From: DATMER01 sp035556715
GTDB taxonomy: Bacteria; Acidobacteriota; Thermoanaerobaculia; Multivoradales; UBA5704
Assembly: GCA_035556715.1 (NCBI GenBank)
Contig: DATMER010000032.1
Location: forward strand, 1 to 64,000
DNA length: 64,000 bases
Direction of reading: 5' to 3'
The notes beneath the pieces were generated by a model. That model worked only from the letters and a program-made list of their open reading frames with translations. It made no database searches and was not told the DNA's origin. The position numbers and the translations under genes are program-made. Positions 1 to 9,663 of this stretch are shown one piece after another; positions within the stretch are counted from its first letter, which is position 1; every line of letters starts with the position of its first letter.

Positions 1-116
1 TTCCGCTTCATGGCATCCTTTCCCTCTCTCCCGGTACCCTCCGGATTTGCGGGGGAGCTCCCGCCCGCGCGGTCATGGGGGCCGCGGCGGCGCGGTCCCC
101 TGGAAAGGAGCCTTTC

Positions 117-389
117 ATGAGCTCATCGTCTCTCCGTCGCAGGATTTCGGTCCTTCTTCTCGCGCTGGTCCTGGCGGCGCCCTGGTCCCTGGCCGCCGAG
201 CCTCGCTTCGAGCAGCGCGGGGCCGCTTGGAACCTCTTCGACCGCCTCTGGGGTGCCCTGACCTCCCTCTGGAGCGAGGCCGGCTGCACCCTCGACCCGA
301 GCGGCAAGTGCCTGGGCGGCAACGTTGCCCCCATGGGGGATAATGGCTGCACCCTCGACCCGGATGGCCGCTGCCGGAGCCAAGGCTAG
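117..389 (+). CDS. Small secreted Cys-rich peptide (90 aa), function unknown
   Basis: The start is ATG 117, preceded by a good ribosome site (AAAGGAG, 104-110). Residues 1-25 form a signal peptide: an RRR n-region, a Leu/Ala-rich core and an ALA-type cleavage region near AAEP. The mature part is about 65 residues and ends in two copies of the motif GCTLDPxGxC, giving four cysteines that could pair after export. No known domain was recognised. The gene runs convergently into the HTH-TPR regulator, and the two stop codons overlap (386-389). A short exported peptide next to an HTH-TPR protein suggests a signal-receptor pair, but this is inference. Confidence 0.7.
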   Translation: MSSSSLRRRISVLLLALVLAAPWSLAAEPRFEQRGAAWNLFDRLWGALTSLWSEAGCTLDPSGKCLGGNVAPMGDNGCTLDPDGRCRSQG

Positions 390-1882
390 GTCCGTCTCCT
401 GGGTTGGGGCCGGTCTCCCTGGCTCCGACCCGGGTCTTTCACGGTTTGCCGTTCCAGGTGGCGCACCCGCCGGAGATCCTCCAGCAGGCTCCTCGCCAAC
501 TCGACCGTGAGGGTCTCCGTCTCCACCGCCTTCTGGAACAGGGTCACCGTGGCGAGTGTCTCGCGGGCCACCCTCTGCTCCCGGAAGACCGGGACCAGCT
601 CGCGGGCCAGCGTCTTGACCTCGGCCGTCCGCCCCTGCTCCCGGTAGAGCACGGCCATCTCCAGGGAGACGAGGGCGGAGTCGTAGGCGATCCGCCGGGC
701 CAGGAACTCTCTACGCGTCTGCTCGAACATGGGTTCGGCCTCCGCGGGGCGGCCCAGCCCCCAGAGGATCCTCGCGTCGAGCCAGACCAGACGTACCAGG
801 TCCAACCGCCTGCGGAGCCGGAGCGCCGACGCCTTCACCGCGGGGAGCAGTCGAGCGGCCTCCGCATGCCGCCCCAGCTCTGAGAGGTACTCGACTTCAT
901 TGAAACGCAGGGTCAGGAGCACCCGCGGCTCGCGCTCGCCATCCACGTGAGGTTCGGCCCGCCGCAGGGTGTCCAGCGCCTCCTCGTACCTGTCCTGCTC
1001 CTCCAGGGTCTTGGCCTGCTTGATCAGGATGCGGCCGGTGCGCTCGCGTCGCGTGTCCGCGGCGAGGGCTTGGTCGAGCAGGTCAAGGGACTCCGGTAGG
1101 AGACGCTGATCTCGTCTTAGCGACGCCTCGAGGTCAAGGACCCGCGCCTCGTTGAGCCGCTTACCCGGGTCAGTTCCGGACTTCCAGAGACCCAGGGCGC
1201 GGGCGAAAGACGCGTCGGAATCCGGGAGGCTGCCCTTGACCCTGAGCGCATTCCCCAAGTGAAAAGCGGCGTACCCCTGGAGGCGGGAAAGGAAGGCCTC
1301 GCTCTCTCGAACCCGGCCGGCAACCACTTCGGCCAGCCGGGCCAGCTCCAGCGCCTCGTCCGCGTCGTCGGCCGCAGCGTCCTCGGATTCATGGCAGAGC
1401 AGCTCGACGAGCGCCCAGCTCCGGAATCTCTCCACCTCGGAGACGGCCGCCCGCCGCTCCGCCGCGGACAAGGTCCTCAGCTCCGCCCACAGGACGCAGG
1501 CGGACTGCCGCTCCAGGAAATCCAGGGTCTCGGCGAGGCCACGCTCCAGGAGGCCGCGAAAGAACTCCTCCACCTCCATGCCCTTGGACAGAGCAATGTG
1601 GTCCATCGCCAGGCGGGCTTCGGTGCCCGGGTCGGTCACACCGGGACGGCGGGACGCGTCGCTCATCCGGAGAAAAAGCAGAGTCCTGTCGACGTGCCAG
1701 GGTTGAAACTCCAGGGCGGCGGCGGCCCGCTCCAGCAGCTCGCGGGACGGCATCAGCTTCCCCCGCTCGTAGTCGGACAGCGTTTTCGGTTTGATCCCCA
1801 AGGCCTTGGCAAGCCGGTTCTGCTTCCAATCCCGAGCCTCCCGCATCACGGCCAAGGCCCTGCACTCGACGGGTCGATCCAT
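386..1882 (-). CDS. XRE-family HTH regulator with TPR-like C-terminal domain (498 aa)
   Basis: An N-terminal helix-turn-helix of the XRE/Cro type covers about residues 10-60 (ALGIKPKTLSDYERGK is the recognition region). It is followed by about 400 residues of helical TPR-like repeats, for example the segment around EEQDRYEEALDTLRRAEP. HTH plus TPR is the layout of RNPP-type regulators such as PlcR and NprR, where the TPR domain binds a small peptide, but no specific RNPP member can be assigned here. ATG 1882 is preferred because AAGGGGGA lies just upstream; ATG 1903 would add seven residues. The last codon overlaps the end of the small secreted peptide gene on the other strand. DNA binding is likely; the ligand is unknown. 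Confidence 0.75.
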   Translation of the reverse strand: MDRPVECRALAVMREARDWKQNRLAKALGIKPKTLSDYERGKLMPSRELLERAAAALEFQPWHVDRTLLFLRMSDASRRPGVTDPGTEARLAMDHIALSKGMEVEEFFRGLLERGLAETLDFLERQSACVLWAELRTLSAAERRAAVSEVERFRSWALVELLCHESEDAAADDADEALELARLAEVVAGRVRESEAFLSRLQGYAAFHLGNALRVKGSLPDSDASFARALGLWKSGTDPGKRLNEARVLDLEASLRRDQRLLPESLDLLDQALAADTRRERTGRILIKQAKTLEEQDRYEEALDTLRRAEPHVDGEREPRVLLTLRFNEVEYLSELGRHAEAARLLPAVKASALRLRRRLDLVRLVWLDARILWGLGRPAEAEPMFEQTRREFLARRIAYDSALVSLEMAVLYREQGRTAEVKTLARELVPVFREQRVARETLATVTLFQKAVETETLTVELARSLLEDLRRVRHLERQTVKDPGRSQGDRPQPRRRT

Positions 1883-2098
1883 GTCTTCCCCCTTGTCGCG
1901 CATTCTAAACTAATGAGTGCGGCACGCGGCCAGGACGTGACACCGAGCCGAAACTTTCTTCCGTTCGAGGATGCGATCCGGAGTTTTCCGGGTCTTAGAA
2001 GTGATATTCCCGCGAGCTCCGCCGATTCGTCGTCGGGCGCTTGGCCCCGCTTCCAGGCTCCCGTACCTTGCCTCTCGTTCGAGAGAGGAGGCACGAAC

Positions 2099-2431
2099 TT
2101 GGGCAGCTCCGGAAGAGGCGTGGTAATTCCATTCGCTGGACTGAAAAGCGCGCAGGCCGGCGGCGGTCGCTCGCAGCGGCTCGCGGGCCGGGCTCTCGAT
2201 CTGCTCGGGGAGGCCGAGCGCGAGCTTGCGGCTCTGCAAAGCGCCTCGGGCGGAGGGCATCCCGGCCCTGACCAACTCGGGCGCTTCGTCCGGTGCGAGC
2301 TGAGCCGGGAGGAGAGCCGCTCGGTCGTCCGCCACCTGCTGACCGGCTGCCCGGGCTGCGCCGTCCTGGTTCTCCCTCTCCTGGAATTGCCCGATCTGCC
2401 CCTGCTGCGCACGGGGAGGAGGAGAGGATGA
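2099..2431 (+). CDS. Small zinc-finger/anti-sigma-like protein (110 aa), TTG start
   Basis: The reading frame ends with a segment containing HPGPDQLGRFVRCELS and then VVRHLLTGCPGCAVL. The C-terminal H-x3-CPGC pattern resembles the zf-HC2 type zinc binding of anti-sigma factors. The start is chosen at TTG 2099 because a strong Shine-Dalgarno sequence (AGAGGAGG, 2084-2091) lies 7 nt upstream; GTG 2120 is an alternative with poor spacing. The stop overlaps the ATG of the next XRE gene by 4 bp, so the two are probably translated together. No sigma factor gene is adjacent, so an anti-sigma role is not shown; a zinc-stabilised partner of the XRE protein is possible. Confidence 0.55.
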   Translation: MGSSGRGVVIPFAGLKSAQAGGGRSQRLAGRALDLLGEAERELAALQSASGGGHPGPDQLGRFVRCELSREESRSVVRHLLTGCPGCAVLVLPLLELPDLPLLRTGRRRG

Positions 2432-2865
2432 GCAGGCCCGCGCCCGAGCCGCCGCAGGAAACGCTTGGAGACCGGATTGCCCGGCTTCGCCGGGCGAAAG
2501 GCTGGAGTCAACGAGAGCTGGGCAGCCGGACCGGCTCCAGGGGCTCCCAGCTCAGCAAGTACGAGCGGGGAGCCTACGATCCGCGGCCGGACCTGCTGAG
2601 CCGGATCGCCGAGGCGCTCGAAACGACGCTCGACTATCTCGTCACCGGGCGAGAGACGAAGACGCAGAGAGACGCGCGCTTGAGGGATCTCCTCCCCGCT
2701 CTCGAGAACCTTCCCCAGGAGCAGCGCGACAACGCCGTCGAGTTCCTCACCGCGCTGATCAACGCGCATCGGATCTTTTCCCCTTACGCGAGAAGACAGG
2801 CCAGCGGGGTGCCGGAGGCGCGCTCCGGTCGCCGTTCCAGGAAATCGGGCAAGCTTACCCGGTGA
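2428..2865 (+). CDS. XRE-family transcriptional regulator (145 aa)
   Basis: The HTH_3 domain spans about residues 12-70: GDRIARLRRAKGWSQRELG, then a recognition helix region ending SQLSKYERGAYDPRPDLLSRIAEAL. The stretch TTLDYLVTG that follows is typical of this family. The C-terminal third is helical, then basic. ATG 2428 follows GGAGGAGAGG and overlaps the stop of the upstream zinc-finger-like gene (ATGA). The final codons (RKSGKLTR) are encoded by the first unit of the repeat array that begins here, so the array abuts or has extended into the gene end. A local autoregulator is plausible; its targets are unknown. Confidence 0.8.
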   Translation: MSRPAPEPPQETLGDRIARLRRAKGWSQRELGSRTGSRGSQLSKYERGAYDPRPDLLSRIAEALETTLDYLVTGRETKTQRDARLRDLLPALENLPQEQRDNAVEFLTALINAHRIFSPYARRQASGVPEARSGRRSRKSGKLTR

Positions 2866-3345
2866 TCGGCAAGCTTGCCCGGCCGTTGGCAAGCTCGCCC
2901 GGCCCTCGGGCGGACCTCTGAGCGACCGGGCAGGCCTTCCCGATCATCCGGCGACCTTCTGAGCCACCGGGAAAGCTTTCCCGATCGTCGGGCGGACTTC
3001 TGAGTCTTCGGGCGAGGTTTCCCGGTCGCCGGGCAAGCTTCCGAGTCGCCGGGTGGGTTTCCCGGTCGCCGGGCGGGCTTCTGAGCCAACGGGCGAGGTT
3101 TCCCGGTTGCCGGGCGCGCTTCTGAGCCACCGGGCGGGCCTGCCGGGCATCCGGCGAGCTTCTGAGCCATCAAGTAAGCGTTCCCGATCGCCGGGCTGGC
3201 TTCTGAGTCATCGGGCGGGCTTCTGAGCCGCCGGGTAAGCTCTTCCGGTCTTCGGGCGGATTTCCCAGTCATCGGGAAGGCTTCCCGGCCGCCGAGCGCG
3301 CCTTCCCAATCATCGGGCGCGCTTCTGAGCCATCGGACAAGCTTC
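2850..3345. repeat. Array 1: about 24 degenerate tandem units, 20-21 nt period
   Basis: From the stop of the XRE gene to just before the TonB receptor gene the DNA divides into consecutive units of 20 or 21 nt. Each begins GGGC (or a close variant) and has a GCTT core. Two unit types tend to alternate: one with CTTCTGAGCC and one with TTTCCCGATC. The general form is GGGCRRGCTTYYSRGYCRYC. Units are diverged but the spacing is kept. Open frames crossing the array on the minus strand exist only because stops are rare at this GC, and the 20/21 mixture breaks any fixed codon phase. This is not CRISPR: there are no conserved repeats separated by unique spacers. Confidence 0.85.
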
Positions 3346-3481
3346 GGAGATGTACGGCGAGCTGGGGCTGCTGCGAGCTCCCGGCGTAGGCCAGCCATCG
3401 TGCCCTTTCTCCGCCCTATCCATTCGGTTGTATCCTTGGCTGCTTGACCGGGAAGGTGGCGGAGCTTCTGCGGGAGTGACT

Positions 3482-5419
3482 ATGGAACTTTTGTGGACGA
3501 GACGGATCGCGGGCGTTTGCGCCCTGGCTTCCCTTCTGGGGAGCCCCGCCGGAGCCCAGGAGGACAAGCTGGCCGCGGCCGCCGACCTGAAGAAGCTCAG
3601 CATCGAGGAGCTGATGGAGATCGACGTCACCTCGGTGTCGCGCCGGTCCGAGCGCCTGGCCGGGGCTGCTGCGGCCATCGCCGTGGTCACCCAGGAGGAC
3701 ATCCGGCGCTCGGGCGCGACCAGCCTTCCGCAGGCGCTGCGCCTGGTCAACTCGCTCCACGTGGCCCGCCAGACCCAGGGCACCTGGGCGGTCAGCGCCC
3801 GCGGCTTCAACCTCACCACGGCCAACAAGATGCTGGTGCTCATCGACGGCCGCAGCGTCTACACGCCCCTGTTCTCGGGCGTGTTCTGGGACGTCCAGGA
3901 CACGCTGCTGGAGGACGTGGAGCGGATCGAGGTCATCCGCGGTCCCGGCGCGACCCTGTGGGGGGCGAACGCGGTCAACGGCATCATCAACGTCATCACG
4001 AAGAGGGCCGCCGACACCCAGGGCGGCCTGCTCGCCGCGGGCGCGGGCGACGAGGAGCGGGGCTTCGGGGGCGTGCGCTACGGCGGCGTTATCGGCGCGA
4101 GCGGAACGAGCGGGCACTACCGGGTCTACGGCAAGTACTTCGACCGCGACTCCATGGTCCTGGTGGACGGCTCCGACGCCGGCGATCCCATGCGGATGGG
4201 GCAGGGGGGCTTCCGCGCCGACTGGGGAGGGGCCGGCCGGGACGCCTTCACCGTCCAGGGGGATGCCTATACCGGCCGCCTCGGCGAGACCACCCGGGAC
4301 GACACCGACCTCGACGGCGGCAACCTGCTCGGCCGCTGGTCGCGCACGTTTTCGGAAGAGTCCGATCTGGAGCTGCAGGTCTACTGGGACCGCACCCACC
4401 GCCGCATCCCGAACCTCTTCGAGGAGCACCTGGACACCCTGGACCTCGACTTCCAGCACCGGCTCCCCCTGGCGGACCGGCACGACCTGGTCTGGGGCTT
4501 CGGCTACCGGTACCACCACGACCGTGTCGGCAACAGCCCGGCGGTTGCCTTCCTGCCGGCGCGCCGGGATTTCGACCTGTTCAGCATCTTCGCGCAGGAC
4601 GAGATCTCTCTTCTCGAGGACCGCCTGAACGTGACCGTGGGGACCAAGCTTGAGCACAACAACTCCACCGGGCTGGAGGTCCAGCCGAGCGTCCGCGCCG
4701 CCTGGATGGCAAGCGAGCGGCGCACCCTGTGGGCCGCGGTCTCCCGGGCGGTACGCACCCCCACCCGGATCGATGAGGACGTCGTCTTCTTCCTTCCCGA
4801 TGGGAGCCCCCTCCTCGTGGGGAGCCGCGACTTCGAGTCCGAGGAGGTGACAGCCTGGGAGCTCGGCTACCGCATCCAGCCGCACCCGGAGCTGCTGCTG
4901 GACGTGGCCGCGTTCTACAACGTCTACGACCAGCTCCGCAGCCTGGAGCCGCCCGCGGACAGGCCGTTCCCCATCACCCTGGCCAACAGGCTGGAAGCGG
5001 AGACCTGGGGCATCGAGCTGAGGTCGAACATGCAGCCCGTCTCCGGTTGGCGCCTGCAGGTGGGGTACGCCTGGCTGGACAAGGAATTCCGGCGGGACCA
5101 GGGCGGCCGCGACCCCGGCGAGGGCATGGCCGAGGGCAACGACCCCGAGCACCGGGCCACCCTGAGGTCCAGCCTCGATCTCCCGGCGGGGCTGGAGCTG
5201 GACGCCTGGCTCCGGTATGTCAGCGAGCTGCCGTCTCCCTTCGTCGACGGTTACACCGAGCTGGACCTCCACCTGGGCTGGCAGGCCACGGACGCCCTGG
5301 GGCTCGCCCTGGTGGGACGGAACCTCCTGCACGGCTCGCACGCGGAGTTCGGCCCCGCGGGCCCGCTCCGCGAGGAGGTCGAGCGCAGCGTCTACGGGAA
5401 GGTCGTATGGCGGTTCTGA
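3482..5419 (+). CDS. TonB-dependent outer-membrane receptor (645 aa)
   Basis: A signal peptide ends near residue 25 (GSPAGAQ). The plug domain follows at about 45-170: the segment LSIEELMEIDVTSVSRRSERL, then AIAVVTQEDIRRSGATSLPQAL, a conserved RVYTP-like region (DGRSVYTPLFSGVFWD) and the plug end RIEVIRGPGATLWGANAVNG. The rest is the 22-strand barrel, ending in an aromatic residue (VVWRF). These are hallmarks of siderophore/cobalamin/vitamin-type receptors, but the substrate cannot be read from sequence. ATG 3482 has GGGAG upstream and gives a normal signal peptide. The 3' end overlaps the YfiR-like gene by 13 bp, followed by signalling genes, so uptake or sensing may be coupled to that cascade. 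Confidence 0.92.
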   Translation: MELLWTRRIAGVCALASLLGSPAGAQEDKLAAAADLKKLSIEELMEIDVTSVSRRSERLAGAAAAIAVVTQEDIRRSGATSLPQALRLVNSLHVARQTQGTWAVSARGFNLTTANKMLVLIDGRSVYTPLFSGVFWDVQDTLLEDVERIEVIRGPGATLWGANAVNGIINVITKRAADTQGGLLAAGAGDEERGFGGVRYGGVIGASGTSGHYRVYGKYFDRDSMVLVDGSDAGDPMRMGQGGFRADWGGAGRDAFTVQGDAYTGRLGETTRDDTDLDGGNLLGRWSRTFSEESDLELQVYWDRTHRRIPNLFEEHLDTLDLDFQHRLPLADRHDLVWGFGYRYHHDRVGNSPAVAFLPARRDFDLFSIFAQDEISLLEDRLNVTVGTKLEHNNSTGLEVQPSVRAAWMASERRTLWAAVSRAVRTPTRIDEDVVFFLPDGSPLLVGSRDFESEEVTAWELGYRIQPHPELLLDVAAFYNVYDQLRSLEPPADRPFPITLANRLEAETWGIELRSNMQPVSGWRLQVGYAWLDKEFRRDQGGRDPGEGMAEGNDPEHRATLRSSLDLPAGLELDAWLRYVSELPSPFVDGYTELDLHLGWQATDALGLALVGRNLLHGSHAEFGPAGPLREEVERSVYGKVVWRF

Positions 5420-5943
5420 GGAAGGCAATCCTGGCGGCTCTGCTGCTGGCCGGCCCGGTCACCCCGGCCGCGGCCCAGACGCCCGAGTACGACCTGAAGG
5501 CGGCCTTCCTCTACAACTTCGTCAAGTTCGTGGAGTGGCCGGAGGATGCCTTCGACGGCGAGCGCGCGCCGGTGGCGATCTGTGTCTTCGGGGAGGACCC
5601 GTTCGGCCGCACCCTCGACGCCGTAATCCAGGGCGAGCGCGTCGGCGAGAGGAGGCTCGTCGTCCAGCGTCCGGACTCGCTCGACGACCTCAAAGACTGC
5701 CACGTCCTGTTCGTCAGCCGGTCGGAGCGCGAGCGGATGCGCGAGGTGCTCGACGAGGTGGAAGGGCGGCCGGTCCTGACCGTGTCGGACACGGACGGGT
5801 TCCTGCGCGCCGGCGGCGTCATCAACTTCGTCCCGGAGGGCAGCAAGGTCCGCTTCCGGATCAACCCGGAGGCGGCGGAGCGGGGAGGGCTGCGGATCAG
5901 CTCCAAGCTGCTGCGGCTGGCCATGACCCCGGGAGGCCGATGA
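5407..5943 (+). CDS. YfiR/DUF4154-family periplasmic protein (178 aa)
   Basis: A cleavable signal peptide (about residues 1-23, ending AAAQ) precedes the DUF4154 fold: EYDLKAAFLYNFVKFVEWP, then ICVFGEDPFG, CHVLFVSRSE, and the C-terminal GGVINFVPEGSKVRFRINPEAA. In Pseudomonas YfiR is a periplasmic inhibitor of the diguanylate cyclase YfiN. Here the next gene is instead a membrane histidine kinase with a periplasmic sensor region, so YfiR would plausibly act on that kinase (inference). The gene starts inside the TonB receptor end and its stop overlaps the kinase start (ATGA), marking a tightly coupled operon. Confidence 0.88.
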   Translation: MAVLRKAILAALLLAGPVTPAAAQTPEYDLKAAFLYNFVKFVEWPEDAFDGERAPVAICVFGEDPFGRTLDAVIQGERVGERRLVVQRPDSLDDLKDCHVLFVSRSERERMREVLDEVEGRPVLTVSDTDGFLRAGGVINFVPEGSKVRFRINPEAAERGGLRISSKLLRLAMTPGGR

Positions 5944-7463
5944 GGCTGCTGCGGGACCTCCCGATCCGCCGCAAGCTCGTCGTGATCCTCATGATCGCCA
6001 CGGGCGGCGCGCTGCTCCTGGCGGGCGCGGGCCTGCTGACCCTGGACTTCTTCCGCTTCCGCCGGGAGATGGTGACCGACCTGCGGATCCTGGCGGCGAT
6101 CGTGGGCCAGAACAGCACCGCGCCGCTGAGCTTCGAGGACCCGATCGCGGCCGAGGAGACCCTGGCGGCTCTGCGCGCCAAGCCCTCGGTCCTCGGAGCG
6201 TCCGTCTACGACAAGCGGGGAAAGCCATTCGCCCAGTGGCCTCGGCCGGGTGCGAGCCCGGACTTCCCCGAAAAGCCCGGATCCGACGGTCACCGCTTCC
6301 GCGGCAACACCCTGGTCTTGTTCGAGCCCATCGTCTTCCAGGGGGAGAGGGTTGGCACCGTCTACATGGAGAGCGGCCTGGGAGAGGTCTGGGGCCGGCT
6401 CCAGGTGCGGTTCTTCACCATCGCCGCCGTGTTCCTGGCCGCGGCCCTGGCCGCCCTGGCGCTCTCCTCGGGCCTCCAGGGCCTGATCTCCAGGCCTGTC
6501 CTGCACCTGTCCGAGACCGCCCGGGCCGTCTCGGAGCGCAACGACTACTCCCTGCGCGCCGGGAAGCAGAGCTCCGACGAGCTCGGCCGGCTCGTGGACG
6601 CCTTCAACCAGATGCTCAGCCAGATCGAGGAGCGCGACACCGCGCTGCTCGCCTCCAAGGAGGACCTGGAGCACCGCGTCCAGCACCGCACCCAGGAGCT
6701 GCAGGTCGCCAACGCCGAGCTGCAGCAGAGCAACCGGGAGCTCGACGACTTCGCCTACATCGCCTCTCACGACCTCAAGGAGCCGCTGCGGGGCATCCAC
6801 AACTACTCCATGTTCCTGCTGGAGGACTACGGGGACAGGCTCGACGCCGATGGCAAGGCCAAGCTGGAGACCCTGATGCGCCTCACCAGGCGCATGGAGG
6901 TCCTCATCGACTCCCTGCTCCAGTACTCCCGCCTCGGCCGCGTCGACCTGGCGATCGACGACGTGGACCTGAACGAGACCGTGGCCGAGGTCCTGGACAA
7001 CCTCGACATCAACCTCAAGGCTGATAAAGTGGACGTGAGCATCCCACGGCCCCTGCCCACGGTGCGCTGCGACCGCGTGAGAGTCGGGGAGATCTTCCAC
7101 AACCTGATCGTCAACGGAGTCAAGTACAACGACAAGCCGCAGAAGCGGGTCGAGATCGGGTATGAGAACGGGCACCAGCCGCCGGTGTTCTACGTCCGCG
7201 ACAACGGCATCGGCATCCCGGAGAAGCACCACGACGCGATCTTCCGCATCTTCAAGCGCCTGCACGCCCGCGACAGGTTCGGGGGCGGCACCGGTGCCGG
7301 GCTGACCATCGTCAAGAAGATCGTAGAGCGTCACAACGGTGGAATCTGGGTGGAGTCGGATCCCGGAGAGGGCAGCACGTTCTACTTCACCCTGGCCAAA
7401 GGAGACACACTTGCCGAATACCACAGCGAGCCAACCGATCCTGCTCGTGGAGGACAGCCCTGA
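5940..7463 (+). CDS. Membrane sensor histidine kinase, CHASE8-like/HAMP (507 aa)
   Basis: Transmembrane helix 1 spans about residues 12-38. A periplasmic CHASE8-like sensor runs to about 150 (LSFEDPIAAEETLAALRAKPSV is typical, given in part). TM2 lies at about 155-178, then HAMP, a short coiled coil and HisKA with phospho-acceptor His in YIASHDLKEPLRGI. The HATPase domain shows HNLIVNGVKYND (N box), DNGIGIP (G1) and GGGTGAGLTIVKKI (G2). The ASHDLKEPL variant is the phytochrome-type kinase that usually pairs with Rcp1-like single-domain regulators, and such a gene follows directly. CHASE8 kinases and cyclases are commonly found with YfiR, matching the upstream neighbour. Confidence 0.9.
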   Translation: MRLLRDLPIRRKLVVILMIATGGALLLAGAGLLTLDFFRFRREMVTDLRILAAIVGQNSTAPLSFEDPIAAEETLAALRAKPSVLGASVYDKRGKPFAQWPRPGASPDFPEKPGSDGHRFRGNTLVLFEPIVFQGERVGTVYMESGLGEVWGRLQVRFFTIAAVFLAAALAALALSSGLQGLISRPVLHLSETARAVSERNDYSLRAGKQSSDELGRLVDAFNQMLSQIEERDTALLASKEDLEHRVQHRTQELQVANAELQQSNRELDDFAYIASHDLKEPLRGIHNYSMFLLEDYGDRLDADGKAKLETLMRLTRRMEVLIDSLLQYSRLGRVDLAIDDVDLNETVAEVLDNLDINLKADKVDVSIPRPLPTVRCDRVRVGEIFHNLIVNGVKYNDKPQKRVEIGYENGHQPPVFYVRDNGIGIPEKHHDAIFRIFKRLHARDRFGGGTGAGLTIVKKIVERHNGGIWVESDPGEGSTFYFTLAKGDTLAEYHSEPTDPARGGQP

Positions 7464-7863
7464 AGACTACGAAGCCACCCTGCGGGCCTTCCGGCGGTCC
7501 GGCCTGAAGAACCCCGTCCAGCGCTGCGAGGACGGAGAGGAGGCCCTGAACTACCTCTACCGCCGCGGCGAGTATGCCGACCCGGCAAAGGCGCCGCGCC
7601 CCGGGGTCATCCTGCTCGACCTCAACCTCCCCGGCACGGATGGACGCCAGGTCCTATCCGAGATCAAGAACAGCGACCATCTCCGGGATATCCCTGTGGT
7701 GGTCCTGACGACCTCGGCCGACGAGCGGGACATCGCGGCCTGCTACCGGGCGGGCGCGAACAGCTACATCCAGAAGCCAGTGGACATCGACGGCTTCATG
7801 AAGGCCATCGAGCGTCTCAACGGCTACTGGTTCGAGGTCGTGATCCTCCCCAAGGGGGAATGA
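7411..7863 (+). CDS. Rcp1-like single-domain response regulator (150 aa), TTG start
   Basis: A complete receiver domain: acidic pocket in ILLVEDSPEDYEA, phospho-acceptor Asp in ILLDLNLPGTDG, Thr/Ser in VVVLTTSADERDI, and Lys in YIQKPVDIDGF. The inserted region around YLYRRGEYADPAKAPRP is characteristic of Rcp1 regulators that partner phytochrome-type kinases. No output domain follows. TTG 7411 is chosen because AAAGGAG (7398-7404) lies 6 nt upstream and the protein then begins MPNTTASQPILLVED, the usual length for the family. The start lies inside the kinase gene, 53 bp before its end. It is the probable phosphate acceptor of that kinase. Confidence 0.88.
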   Translation: MPNTTASQPILLVEDSPEDYEATLRAFRRSGLKNPVQRCEDGEEALNYLYRRGEYADPAKAPRPGVILLDLNLPGTDGRQVLSEIKNSDHLRDIPVVVLTTSADERDIAACYRAGANSYIQKPVDIDGFMKAIERLNGYWFEVVILPKGE

Positions 7864-7869
7864 GAGCCC

Positions 7870-9659
<1,790 letters not shown>

Positions 9660-9663
<4 letters not shown>

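Noticed and set aside
2850..3345. CRISPR array interpretation of the three periodic regions
   Set aside because: There are no conserved direct repeats of 23-40 nt separated by unique spacers, no leader and no cas genes; the whole sequence is periodic at 20-21 nt.
2784..3398. A 204-codon minus-strand open frame across array 1
   Set aside because: At this GC content long open frames arise by chance; the repeat phase mixes 20 and 21 nt, so no stable peptide repeat results, and no ribosome site or domain is present.
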